A stretch of 64,000 nucleotides of DNA from Novosphingobium profundi. GTDB lineage: Bacteria; Pseudomonadota; Alphaproteobacteria; Sphingomonadales; Sphingomonadaceae. The translations under genes were made by a program, and so were the position numbers. Within the stretch, counting starts at the first letter, position 1, and every line of letters starts with the position of its first letter. The notes beneath the pieces were generated by a model that did no database searches, was not told where the DNA came from, and saw nothing but the letters and a program-made list of their open reading frames with translations. The stretch covers positions 1-64,000 of the forward strand of contig NZ_JAIVLF010000009.1 in NCBI RefSeq assembly GCF_020524485.1, read 5' to 3'. Shown here in pieces: positions 1-8,163 of the stretch.

Positions 1-1
1 G

Positions 2-838
2 CGGGTCCCGGTGGTCAAGTGCGCGCAAGCCATGGGACCGTTCCGCAGCCGGGTGAACCGGCTTGCCGCAAGGGCGATCCTGCCGCGCATGCGGCTCATT
101 GTCTCGCGCGGGCGGATTACGCATGGGCACGTCGAGGCCTTGGGTATCCGCCCGCTGCAGCGCGGAGCGGATCTTGCCTTCACGCTCGAGCATGCGCCGC
201 ACCGCGCCGAGGCGACACCGAACGAGGGTCTCGTGGGCTGCGCACCCTCGGTGGTGATGCACAAGAAGATCGATGCCGCTGGCGGCGATTACGTGGCCGA
301 GATGGCCCAGTTCATCACCTACCTTGTCGAAAGCGGCAGGCAGGTGGTGCTGTTGCCGCACTCGGCACGCGCCCACACCAGCGCGAGCCACAACAACGAC
401 CTGCCGCTGTGCCGCAGCATTCACGCAGCTCTTGCTCCGCACGTGCGCACCGCGACCCGCTTCTCCAACATGGAACTGTCGGCGCGCGAACTGCGCACGG
501 TCATCGCGGGATGCGATGTCTTCGTGACCAGTCGTTTTCACGCGATGGTCTCGGGCCTCGCGACCGGCACTCCGACCTTGGTGCTGGGATGGAGTCACAA
601 GTATGTCGAGGTCCTGGAAATGTTCGGGGCCGAGGACTTTGCCATCGCGCATGGGGACTATTCCCAGGAGTGCCTGCGTTCGCGCTTCACATCCTTGTGG
701 CAGAACCGCGAAGCCATGGCGGCAAGACTGCGCGAAGCACTGCCAGGCGTTCGCGCGGTGGCCGAACAGCAACTTGATGCGATCGCCCAGGTCCTGGGTG
801 CGGGAGCGGCCAGGCCACAGCGAACGGACGGTGTCTAG
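2..838 (+). CDS. Polysaccharide pyruvyl transferase family protein (5' end outside window)
   Basis: The reading frame is open to the left edge, so the gene starts upstream; 278 residues are visible. The opening residues (V-P-V-V-K-C-A-Q-A-M-G-P-F) match the conserved motif of the polysaccharide pyruvyl transferase family (PF04230), and the C-terminal half carries the expected SRFHAMV segment near residue 180, where the family has a catalytic SR(F/L)H. Family members add a pyruvate ketal from PEP to a sugar of an exopolysaccharide or capsule. Its position at the edge of a kps-type capsule locus suggests capsule decoration. A GTG at position 11 could be misread as a start, but the conserved residues continue upstream of it. 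Confidence 0.8.
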   Translation, partial: RVPVVKCAQAMGPFRSRVNRLAARAILPRMRLIVSRGRITHGHVEALGIRPLQRGADLAFTLEHAPHRAEATPNEGLVGCAPSVVMHKKIDAAGGDYVAEMAQFITYLVESGRQVVLLPHSARAHTSASHNNDLPLCRSIHAALAPHVRTATRFSNMELSARELRTVIAGCDVFVTSRFHAMVSGLATGTPTLVLGWSHKYVEVLEMFGAEDFAIAHGDYSQECLRSRFTSLWQNREAMAARLREALPGVRAVAEQQLDAIAQVLGAGAARPQRTDGV

Positions 839-943
839 ATCGTCTGCGGGTCAGGTGGATTTACCTGATGGGGCAAGAACCGCTCCAGGAAGGCCCTGCC
901 CCGGTTCCCCGGAATGGTTCGGGGGAGGGGGTCCGGAAATGGG

Positions 944-978
944 AAGGGCGCGGCCGGAGATATCCCGGCCGCGCCCTT
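944..978. terminator. Bidirectional hairpin terminator
   Basis: A perfect 14-bp GC-rich stem (944-957 with 965-978) closes a 7-nt loop. It lies between the convergent ends of the pyruvyltransferase gene and the TonB receptor gene. There is no long T tract on either strand. Confidence 0.6.
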
Positions 979-997
979 GCTGTGCGTTCGCGTGGGA

Positions 998-3319
998 TCA
1001 GAACTCGTAGCCGACCGTCACGCCGTAGGTGCGCGGCGGCATGAGCGTGCCGCCGATGGTGCGGCTCGTCGCGACGGCATAGCTGCCGCCCCAGACCAGC
1101 TTGTCGAAGACGTTCTTGACCCAGGCGTTGACCGAGAGCTTCCCGTCCGAGTGGCGGTAGCGCACGTTGGCATCGACCATGGTGTATCCATCCTGCGCGA
1201 GGCGGTCGTCGTTGAACTCGGTGTGGTACTGCTTGGCGCGGTAGGCGATGTTGGTGCCCAGTTGCACGTTTGCGCCGCTGTCGAGCGGGATGCGGTAGGT
1301 CGGGTTGAAGTTGAACACCCACTTCGGGCTCATGCGGGTGTAGTTGCCCGAGAGGTCCGAAGGCGCGACCTGGCTGCCGCCGGGGCCGAACAGGTTCGGG
1401 TCGAGCGGGTCGGTCGAGAAGAAGTCGGTGAACTTGGAATTGAGGTAGGCACCCGAGAGATCGAGCATGAGCTCGGGCGTCGCCTGCCAGCGGAACTCGA
1501 CTTCCGCGCCATAGGCGCGCGAGGCCGCCGCGTTGTCGAGCGTGCTGGCGAAGAAGGGCGGGTTGGGGATCGGGAAGGAGCGCTGGAACTGCCCGTTCTT
1601 GAGCTTCTGGTAGAAGACCGCCAGGTTGCTCTGCAGCGTTCCGGCCGAATACTTGATGCCGCCTTCGAAGGCCTCGACCTTTTCCGGGTTCACGAAGGGT
1701 GTTTCGGCTCCCGGCACGCGGCGCGAGCCGATTTCGGCGGTGCCCGACTTGAAGCCGCGCGACCAGTTGAAATAGACCATCACGTCGTCGCCGGGGCGGT
1801 ATTCAAAGCCGGCGGACGGCGAGAAGTCGGTCCACGACTTGCTGGTGTCCCACTGCAGCGCATCGAGGTTGAAGCCGGTCGCTGCCGTGCCGATGCCGGT
1901 GTTGTTGGCAAGGTGGCGCTTCTCCCACGAGTAACGGCCCCCGACCTTGACCGAGAATTCGTCGGTGAGGTCATAGGTCGCGTTGGCAAAGACCGCCCAG
2001 GTCTCGACCCCGAGCTTGCCGTCGAACTGGACGCGGAAGGGGTCGGTGTTGGTGAGCACGTCGAAACCGATGTGGTTCTCGACCCGGATGTTCTCCTTCA
2101 GGTAGAAGGCCGCGACGATGGCGTGCAGGCGGCCGGTCTCGATGCTGGCCTGGATTTCCTCGCTGAACTGGTTCTGCCAGACCGGCTGCCAGTGGTTGGC
2201 GCTGGTCTGGACCGCGCCGGTTTCGGCGAGCGGGAAGCCCAGGTAGCTCGACATGTCGAAGTCATGGAAGAAGTACGCGCGGAAATTGCGGTATGAGGTC
2301 AGCGACTTGACCGAGATCGCGTCGCTCGCATCGTAGTTCAGGATGCCGGTGAAGGCGTACTGCTTGCGATCATTGATGGGATCGAAGTTGGTGTTGAGGT
2401 TGCGCACCTTGCTGGCAAAGCTCGCCTGGCTGCCGTCGGCGTTGGTGCGCTGGCCGAGCGCGGTGAGGCTGGGCACGGTGGTGCCGGGGAACGATAGCTC
2501 CCGGAACTTGATGGCAAGCGCGTGGTCGTCCTCGGTGTGCAGCTCGCCGGTCAGGAGCAGCGAGAGCTTCTCGGTGGGCTGCAGCATGAGGTGGCCGCGC
2601 ACCGACCATTGATTGGCGTTGTCGATGTCGTTGCCGGTGTACTCGTTGTAGCCATAGCCCTCGCGGTCGATGCGCTGGACGGCGAGACGGGCGAGGATGC
2701 CATCGGTGATCGGGCCACTGATCGCCGCGTCGGTCTGCAGCAGGAAGGCATCGCCGCCGATGGTCTGGCGCACGTAGCCCGAGAGGTACTCGGTCGGCTT
2801 GGCGGTGATCAGGTTGACCGCGCCGCCGGTCGCGTTGCGGCCGTAGAGCGTGCCCTGGGGACCGCGCAGGACCTCGACGCGCTCCAGGTCGAACATCGAG
2901 CCGAGCTGGGCCTGGGGCAGCGAGACGACGACGCTGTCGACGTGCAGCGCGACGGACGGATCGACGCCCGGCAGCGAGCTCGACAGGCCGATGCCGCGGA
3001 TGAAGAGCTTGGCGAAGTTGAAGTCGTTGCCGAAGCTGATCGAGGGGACCAGCGTCTGCAGGCCTTCAAGCGACACGGTGTTGTTGGCGGCAAGCTGCTC
3101 GGTGTTGACGGCTGCGACCGAGAGCGACACATCCGAGAGCGCCTGCGCGCGTTTTTGCGCGGTCACGATGATCTCGGTCGAACTGACGGTTTCCGGCACC
3201 TGGGCGGTCTGCGCCTCGTCTTGTGCGAGGACCGGCTGCGCCGCGAGGGCCAGAGCCGTGGAACAGGAAATCACGCTGGCGCGCGCCATCAGGCGTGCGG
3301 ATGCACGAGCAATAGTCAT
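998..3319 (-). CDS. TonB-dependent outer-membrane receptor
   Basis: A 773-residue TonB-dependent receptor. A signal peptide ending near A-L-A-A-Q-P-V-L-A-Q is followed by a TonB-box/plug start (EIIVTAQKR, about residue 48) and plug hallmarks RVEVLRGPQGTLYGRNATGGA near residue 150 (shown in part). The protein ends with the barrel signature aromatic residue (VGYEF). The start is supported by an AAGGAGG ribosome site about 10 nt upstream. This receptor class in sphingomonads imports diverse organic nutrients as well as iron chelates; the substrate cannot be read here. It is probably transcribed alone: a hairpin lies beyond its stop and a promoter candidate lies upstream. Confidence 0.93.
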   Translation of the reverse strand: MTIARASARLMARASVISCSTALALAAQPVLAQDEAQTAQVPETVSSTEIIVTAQKRAQALSDVSLSVAAVNTEQLAANNTVSLEGLQTLVPSISFGNDFNFAKLFIRGIGLSSSLPGVDPSVALHVDSVVVSLPQAQLGSMFDLERVEVLRGPQGTLYGRNATGGAVNLITAKPTEYLSGYVRQTIGGDAFLLQTDAAISGPITDGILARLAVQRIDREGYGYNEYTGNDIDNANQWSVRGHLMLQPTEKLSLLLTGELHTEDDHALAIKFRELSFPGTTVPSLTALGQRTNADGSQASFASKVRNLNTNFDPINDRKQYAFTGILNYDASDAISVKSLTSYRNFRAYFFHDFDMSSYLGFPLAETGAVQTSANHWQPVWQNQFSEEIQASIETGRLHAIVAAFYLKENIRVENHIGFDVLTNTDPFRVQFDGKLGVETWAVFANATYDLTDEFSVKVGGRYSWEKRHLANNTGIGTAATGFNLDALQWDTSKSWTDFSPSAGFEYRPGDDVMVYFNWSRGFKSGTAEIGSRRVPGAETPFVNPEKVEAFEGGIKYSAGTLQSNLAVFYQKLKNGQFQRSFPIPNPPFFASTLDNAAASRAYGAEVEFRWQATPELMLDLSGAYLNSKFTDFFSTDPLDPNLFGPGGSQVAPSDLSGNYTRMSPKWVFNFNPTYRIPLDSGANVQLGTNIAYRAKQYHTEFNDDRLAQDGYTMVDANVRYRHSDGKLSVNAWVKNVFDKLVWGGSYAVATSRTIGGTLMPPRTYGVTVGYEF

Positions 3320-3415
3320 CAGGAACCCCTCCTTGAACCGGACACTTTGCGTGTCCTTTGCGCTCTACTTGGCGCTGCCTGTCATTTAGGCGATTCGAGG
3401 GGGGTAATCAACAAG

Positions 3416-3460
3416 ATTATAATGAGTAATAGCAATGACCGAGAAGATTAGCAGGCTAAT
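3416..3460 (-). promoter_or_regulatory. Promoter and operator candidate of the TonB receptor gene
   Basis: On the minus strand, a perfect TATAAT -10 hexamer sits at 3416-3421, about 95 nt upstream of the receptor start codon. No good -35 is visible at 17 bp. Just upstream, at 3447-3460, is a 14-bp palindrome (ATTAGC-AG-GCTAAT) in the position of an activator or repressor site. The rest of 3320-3523 is non-coding and lower in GC than its surroundings. Confidence 0.4.
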
Positions 3461-3523
3461 TAATCGTTCAGAAGCAAGTATCTAAGCAGAACAAGATGTT
3501 GCTCTCATGTGGCGAGGGCGCTT

Positions 3524-4852
3524 CTACTCGGGTAGCAGCGCCTTGCCTTCGAAGCGGGCGACGGCGTGGCGCACCACCTTGTCAAGCGCCTCTTGCGAAA
3601 AGAACCCGCCCGGGATCAGGCAGCGCTCGATCAGGACCCGGCGAAAGGCCGCGAAGGTTTCGGGATCGGGCGCGACCGGATTGGTCCAGAACGCGTCGAG
3701 CCCGTCCTGGCAGGTAATGTCGGGAATGTCGTAGACGGCATGGCCAAGCACCACCACGGGGGTGCCGAGCGCCAGCGCGAGCGTGCCGCTGGTGCTGTTG
3801 ATCGTGACCGTACCGCGCGCGCGGGCCGCGACCGGCACGATGTCGCCCCAGCCCATGTAGTCGACCCGGTCGGCAACTCCGAACAGCGCGGCAAGACTGG
3901 CGGTTTCCTCGCGCCAGTTGCGCACGCCGTTGTCGAGAGGATGCTCCTTGACGACGAGACGGGCCTCGGCGGGCGCGTTGCGGGCGAAGGATTCCAGCAC
4001 CAGGCGCAGCGCGTCGGCGACCCCGGCGAAGGGGGAATGCAGGCGGATCTGCGCGTCGCTGTCGAGCTGGAGCGGGAACAGGAAGTAGGGCGTCGGATCG
4101 ACCTGGAGGCGTTCGATCAGCGCGGTTGCGCGCGCGCGCTTGCCCTTGCCGCGCAGAAGCTTGCGCAGCCAGCCCATGCCCTCGACCAGGGGGTGCCAGG
4201 GGCGGTGGTTGGTCCAGTGCGGGTAGGCGCGACGGGTGAAGACATCCGCGCAGTTGTAGAGCAGCCCCTCCAGCGCGCGGCGCCGGAACGAGGAGGGCAC
4301 CTGCCTGTGCTCGGGAACCGGCGGCAGCGCGGCGGCGGTCGTGCGGTACCAATCGGGATCGCGGGGCAGCAGCGAGTGGCCGTTGACCCCGCCCAGTTCG
4401 AGCGTGACCCAGTCGGGCCGGATGTAGCCTTCCTCGAAGACATGAACGGGAATGTCGAGCTCGCGGCAGACCGCGGTTGCGGCAAGGTGGTGGACGCGGC
4501 AGTCGCCGAACAGGACGACGTCGGTCACCGCCTTCTCCTGGAGGATCGTGCGCAGCTGTGCGGGCCAGTCTTCCAGCGAGCCACGGTATTCGATGCCGCC
4601 GGGCAGGCGCCAGAACAGGCGGTCCCCGCCGTTGAAGTTGACCTTGTGGACGCTATGTCCCTGGCGCAGCAATTCCTGGCCGAGGCGGCGGAAGAGCGGG
4701 CCCATGAGCCCTTGCAGGAGCAGCACGCTGCGGGGGGGCGCCTCTGCCGCCTGCGTATCTTCCTGCTTTGGGGCCTGCTCCCGGGCCTGCTCCCGGGATG
4801 CCTGCCCTGCCACGACGGACTGCGCAGCCTGTTTCTGGGTCGAGATAAACAT
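3524..4852 (-). CDS. kpsS: Capsular polysaccharide Kdo-transferase KpsS
   Basis: A 442-residue protein of the KpsS/LipB family (capsule synthesis, PF05159). After an Ala/Gln-rich N-terminal extension of about 40 residues come L-L-L-Q-G-L-M-G-P-L-F and the hallmark V-N-F-N-G-G-D-R-L-F-W (about residue 70), then the family's VFEEGYIRPDW and VVKEHPLD segments, and an S-T-S-G-T motif near the C-terminus. In the characterised E. coli and N. meningitidis systems KpsS adds the first beta-Kdo to lysophosphatidylglycerol, starting the linker on which the capsule is exported. It is divergent from the LTA-synthase-like gene and 4.5 kb from kpsC. Somewhat longer than E. coli KpsS because of the N-terminal tail. 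Confidence 0.9.
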   Translation of the reverse strand: MFISTQKQAAQSVVAGQASREQAREQAPKQEDTQAAEAPPRSVLLLQGLMGPLFRRLGQELLRQGHSVHKVNFNGGDRLFWRLPGGIEYRGSLEDWPAQLRTILQEKAVTDVVLFGDCRVHHLAATAVCRELDIPVHVFEEGYIRPDWVTLELGGVNGHSLLPRDPDWYRTTAAALPPVPEHRQVPSSFRRRALEGLLYNCADVFTRRAYPHWTNHRPWHPLVEGMGWLRKLLRGKGKRARATALIERLQVDPTPYFLFPLQLDSDAQIRLHSPFAGVADALRLVLESFARNAPAEARLVVKEHPLDNGVRNWREETASLAALFGVADRVDYMGWGDIVPVAARARGTVTINSTSGTLALALGTPVVVLGHAVYDIPDITCQDGLDAFWTNPVAPDPETFAAFRRVLIERCLIPGGFFSQEALDKVVRHAVARFEGKALLPE

Positions 4853-4875
4853 GTCTGCCCCCCGTTACGCCTCTC

Positions 4876-4909
4876 GTTTCGCGAAACCAAGAACCGTCAT
4901 AAACGGTTC
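4876..4909. promoter_or_regulatory. Two adjacent palindromes in the kpsS / ltaS-like divergent promoter region
   Basis: A perfect 12-bp palindrome (GTTTCGCGAAAC, 4876-4887) is followed 3 nt later by a 7-bp inverted repeat with 5-nt spacer (GAACCGT at 4891-4897, ACGGTTC at 4903-4909). Both lie between the divergent starts of kpsS (4852) and the LTA-synthase-like gene (about 5010), so they are candidates for operator sites controlling both. Confidence 0.4.
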
Positions 4910-5009
4910 ATCGAATTAGACGGGGACAGTGCGCTGCAGCCTTGACCAGGCGTCAAACAGGACGCACCAGCCTTGCCACGATGATCGACACTTGCTCCCC
5001 TGCCTGCAG

Positions 5010-6533
5010 ATGAGTTCCTTGCCCCTGATTCTAGCCGGGTTGGCCCTTCTTGCCGGGACTTTCCTGCTCGATGCCCTGGTACGTCCCCGGCGCGTGGATG
5101 GGCTGCGTCCCTGGCGTTCGGGGCGGGGCAGCGCGCTGCTTCTTTTAATGAGCTTGATGGTTTGCGGACTGTTTCTGGCGCTCTGCGGGAATGTCCTCGT
5201 GTCCGCGGTGCTGACCCTTGCGCTGCAGGCGCTCCTGGCGCTGGCGTCGAACGCGAAGCGGGCCATGCTGGGCGAGCCGCTGCTGTTCTCCGACCTTGCC
5301 CTGATCGGCGCCATCTTTCGCCATCCCCAATTCTATCTTTCCGCGCTTCGGGGCTGGCAGAAGCTGGCGATTGCGCTTGTCGCCGGGGCGCTGGTGGTGG
5401 CGCTGGCCTGGCTCTTCGTGCCCGATCCGGCCGCCCACGTGTGGGGGGCCGGGCTGGCGCTGGCGAGTTGGGCCGTGCTGGTGATGGCGCTGCGCAGCGC
5501 GCCGTACCGGGCCCTCGCGCAGGAGCCCGACGCGGCGGCGGATGTGGCGTGCCATGGCCTCGTGCCGACCTTGCTCCTGCACTGGCTGCGCTGGCGGGCG
5601 AGCGCGGACCCGGTCCCGTGCCTCGCGCCGGCGCGCCTCCCGGCCCATGCCGATCCGGACCATCCGGCGCCGGACCTTGCCGGGCCTGAGCTGATCGTGG
5701 CGGTGCAGTGCGAATCCTTTGCCGATCCGGCCGAACTGTTCGCCGATCCGGCCATGGCCCTTCCGGGCCTGGCCACAGCGCGCGCGCAGGCCTGGCAGTG
5801 GGGCGATCTGCAGGTCAGCGGATTTGGGGCTTATACCATGCGCACCGAATACGCCGTCCTTTTCGGGCGCGAGGAGGCGGCGCTGGGCTTTCGCCGCTTC
5901 GACCCGTTCCTGACCGCGCTGCGCGAGACCTCGTACGCGCTTCCCCATCGCCTGGGAACGCACAGCTGGCGCAGCCTTTTCGTGCATCCGCACGACATGC
6001 GTTTCTATGGCCGCGACCGGATACTGCCAGCGGGCGGCTTTGCCGAACTGGTGGGCGAGGAGCGCTTCGATCCGCCGGGGCCTGGTGAGGGACGCTATGT
6101 CCACGATGCGGCGATCACGCGCGAACTGCTGGAACAGGCCCGCCGCGCGCACGGACCGACCTTGCTCTATGCGGTGACGATCGAGAACCACGGGCCCTGG
6201 TCGTCGGCCAAGGGCAACCGGGCCGAGCATCTTGTGGAGGGGTATCGCGAACTGGTGGGCAAGGGGGATGCGATGCTGACCGAACTGACCGCCGGGCTGG
6301 CCGCCTTGGAGCGGCCCGCGATGCTGGTCTTCTTCGGCGACCACCGGCCCAGCATTCCGGGCGCGAGCGAGCCGGGCGGGCCGCGCCACACGCCCTATGT
6401 CGTGCTGCGCTTCGATGGCTCGGGGCAGGTCGTGCCCGGAGCGAACCGACGCCGTGACCTGACCCCGGCGGCGCTGCATCACGCGATCCTCGAAGGCGCA
6501 CTTGGGCGCGAACGGGACGGGGCCCGAACCTAG
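5010..6533 (+). CDS. LTA synthase-like membrane sulfatase-fold transferase
   Basis: A membrane protein of 507 residues from the chosen ATG; an in-frame upstream ATG at 4929 would add 27 non-conserved residues. The N-terminal third has four or five hydrophobic segments (residues about 5-25, 40-78, 116-160). The C-terminal domain has the alkaline-phosphatase/LTA-synthase fold: metal ligand motif VQCESF (about 232), the nucleophile segment GAYTMRTEYAVLFG (about 272) with the expected Thr, ENHGPW (about 391) and FFGDHRPS (about 440). Characterised relatives (LtaS, OpgB, EptA-like) move phosphoglycerol or phosphoethanolamine from phospholipids to a glycan. In a Kdo-capsule locus it may decorate the capsule or its lipid linker; that is inference. 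It overlaps the stop of the convergent dehydrogenase gene by 4 bp. Confidence 0.78.
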   Translation: MSSLPLILAGLALLAGTFLLDALVRPRRVDGLRPWRSGRGSALLLLMSLMVCGLFLALCGNVLVSAVLTLALQALLALASNAKRAMLGEPLLFSDLALIGAIFRHPQFYLSALRGWQKLAIALVAGALVVALAWLFVPDPAAHVWGAGLALASWAVLVMALRSAPYRALAQEPDAAADVACHGLVPTLLLHWLRWRASADPVPCLAPARLPAHADPDHPAPDLAGPELIVAVQCESFADPAELFADPAMALPGLATARAQAWQWGDLQVSGFGAYTMRTEYAVLFGREEAALGFRRFDPFLTALRETSYALPHRLGTHSWRSLFVHPHDMRFYGRDRILPAGGFAELVGEERFDPPGPGEGRYVHDAAITRELLEQARRAHGPTLLYAVTIENHGPWSSAKGNRAEHLVEGYRELVGKGDAMLTELTAGLAALERPAMLVFFGDHRPSIPGASEPGGPRHTPYVVLRFDGSGQVVPGANRRRDLTPAALHHAILEGALGRERDGART

Positions 6534-7300
6534 GGCGCCATGGCGCGCAGCAGACGCGCACGCACGGGGCCCGGCAGCACGCGGTCGACGAGGTGGAGAA
6601 CGCGGAAGATCCACGGGGTTACGTAGGAACCCTTTCCCGCACGGGCAGCCTGGGCAATGCGCCGCGCGGCTTCGTCCACCTCCAGCAGCATTGGGGGGGC
6701 ACCTGGCGCCTCGCGCCGGCCGGGTGTCGCGAGGAAGCCCGGGACCGCGAGCGTGACCTGGACGCCGCGCGGCGCCACGGCGATGCGCAGCGCTTGCGCG
6801 AAGCGGGCAAGCCCGGCCTTGCTGGCCGCATAGGACGCGGCGAAGGGCAGCGCATGGTGGCCTGCCGCCGAACCGATCAGGACGATGCGCCCAGTGCCGC
6901 GCTCGGCCATGCGCGCGGCGAGCGCGCTTGCCAGGGCGGCGGGCGCGGCGAAGTTGACCTGGGCGAGGCGCAGGACCTGCTCGGGCGGCTCGACCCATTG
7001 CCCCGGCGCGCAGGTGTCGCCGAGCCCGGCGACGAGGTAGGCCACGGCGATGGGGGCCCGCGCATCTTCGGCGCACAGCGCGGCCACGGCGTTCGAGGTG
7101 TCCTCCAGATCTTGCGCGAGGACGCCCACCTTGGCCCCGGCTTCGCGGCAGGTTCGGGCGATTTTCTCGAGTTTGGCGGTATCGCGTCCCCACAAGGTGA
7201 GTTCGACGCCGGGCGCGGCGTGCAAGCGGGCCAGGGCCCCCCCGAGGTGCCCGGACGCGCCGGTCACAAAAATCCGTTTCAGATCAGATGTATAAATCAA
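6530..7300 (-). CDS. Short-chain dehydrogenase/reductase
   Basis: A 256-residue classical SDR. The Rossmann motif T-G-A-S-G-H-L-G is at residues 14-21, the catalytic Ser in I-G-S-A-A-G-H near 143, and the catalytic Y-A-A-S-K near 157. The start appears to be a TTG; no in-frame ATG lies upstream, so the exact start is uncertain. It is divergent from, and only about 27 bp from, a fatty-acid hydroxylase gene and convergent with the LTA-synthase-like gene. The pairing with a hydroxylase suggests a redox step on a lipid or hydroxy-acyl substrate (inference). Confidence 0.82.
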   Translation of the reverse strand: MIYTSDLKRIFVTGASGHLGGALARLHAAPGVELTLWGRDTAKLEKIARTCREAGAKVGVLAQDLEDTSNAVAALCAEDARAPIAVAYLVAGLGDTCAPGQWVEPPEQVLRLAQVNFAAPAALASALAARMAERGTGRIVLIGSAAGHHALPFAASYAASKAGLARFAQALRIAVAPRGVQVTLAVPGFLATPGRREAPGAPPMLLEVDEAARRIAQAARAGKGSYVTPWIFRVLHLVDRVLPGPVRARLLRAMAP

Positions 7301-7327
7301 GTTGGTATCACTTCTGAACTTATCCGT

Positions 7328-8020
7328 ATGTCCAATAACAATCTACCCGAACACGTACGGATATCGCTTGACAGGGACACTGCCCTTCTGTCCAGACTTG
7401 GGGCAATGAACAAAGGACCCGTCTCGAACGATACACGCCTGCGTCTCTTCCAGAATGCCTGGCTGGAGAGGCTTACGGTGGTGTCCGCATTCTGGTTCGG
7501 CCTGACCTGGGCGGTGCTGTTGCCGCTGATCGGACTTGCCGGGTGGGGGGCGGTCGGACCGCTGACGGGGCTGGGCCTCGTGGCGCTCGGCCTCGCCGTG
7601 TGGAGCCTGTTCGAGTACGCGATGCACCGCTACCTGTTCCATTGGCAGACGCAGATCGCTCCGATCCGCTGGGTGGTTTTTCTGATCCACGGGAATCATC
7701 ATGAACAGCCCGACGATCGGCTGCGCAATCTTATGCCTCCGATCCTGAGCATTCCCATTGCGCTGTGCGTCTGGGGTGTTTTCGCGCTCGTCATGGGCAG
7801 GGCGAGCGCCTGGCCGTTCCTGGGCTTCATGATGGGCTACGTGGCCTATGACCTCGTGCACTACGCCTGCCACCAGTGGCCGATGCGCGGGCGCCTGGGC
7901 CAGGCGCTGAAGCGCCACCACATGCGCCACCACCATATCGACAAGCACGCGAACTACGCCATCACCGCGATCTTCTGGGACCGCGTCTTCGGCAGCGACG
8001 TGCGCTCGTTGAAGCGCTAG
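7328..8020 (+). CDS. Fatty acid hydroxylase / sterol desaturase family protein
   Basis: A 230-residue integral membrane di-iron enzyme of PF04116. The histidine clusters are all present: H-R-Y-L-F-H (about residue 98), H-G-N-H-H (about 121), H-Y-A-C-H-Q-W (about 178) and H-H-M-R-H-H-H (about 197), separated by hydrophobic helices. Family members hydroxylate or desaturate lipid acyl chains. A second possible start is the ATG at 7406, which would remove a polar 26-residue leader; neither start has a strong ribosome site. The gene pairs divergently with an SDR inside the capsule locus, hinting at modification of the capsule's lipid anchor or of hydroxylated membrane lipids. Confidence 0.82.
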   Translation: MSNNNLPEHVRISLDRDTALLSRLGAMNKGPVSNDTRLRLFQNAWLERLTVVSAFWFGLTWAVLLPLIGLAGWGAVGPLTGLGLVALGLAVWSLFEYAMHRYLFHWQTQIAPIRWVVFLIHGNHHEQPDDRLRNLMPPILSIPIALCVWGVFALVMGRASAWPFLGFMMGYVAYDLVHYACHQWPMRGRLGQALKRHHMRHHHIDKHANYAITAIFWDRVFGSDVRSLKR

Positions 8021-8033
8021 AGGTGAAGTGATT

Positions 8034-8145
8034 CAAGGGGCTATCGCCCCTTGGCTCCCAAATGGGCGACCTCGCCTTTCTCAGCCAAGGCGGCGCGCGA
8101 ACGGTGTGCCAGACCGTTCGGGGAGCCCGAGGGCATTGGCCCTCG
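8034..8145 (+). repeat. Intergenic double-hairpin repeat, copy 1
   Basis: A 112-bp element filling most of the gap between convergent genes. It opens with a hairpin (8034-8041 with 8046-8053, CAAGGGGC/GCCCCTTG, loop TATC), has an internal hairpin (8098-8105 with 8113-8120) and closes with a third (8128-8134 with 8139-8145, CGAGGGC/GCCCTCG). A clearly related element in opposite orientation is at 24826-24940. Probably also acts as a bidirectional terminator. Confidence 0.7.
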
Positions 8146-8163
8146 CAAACCGTATCTCCTACT

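Noticed and set aside
914..2296. 460-codon plus-strand open frame
   Set aside because: It lies antisense to the TonB receptor gene and is a by-product of GC-rich codon use; no recognisable domain or ribosome site.
5145..7193. 682-codon minus-strand open frame
   Set aside because: Spans the LTA-synthase-like and SDR genes in the wrong frames; Arg/Pro-rich composition typical of a shadow.
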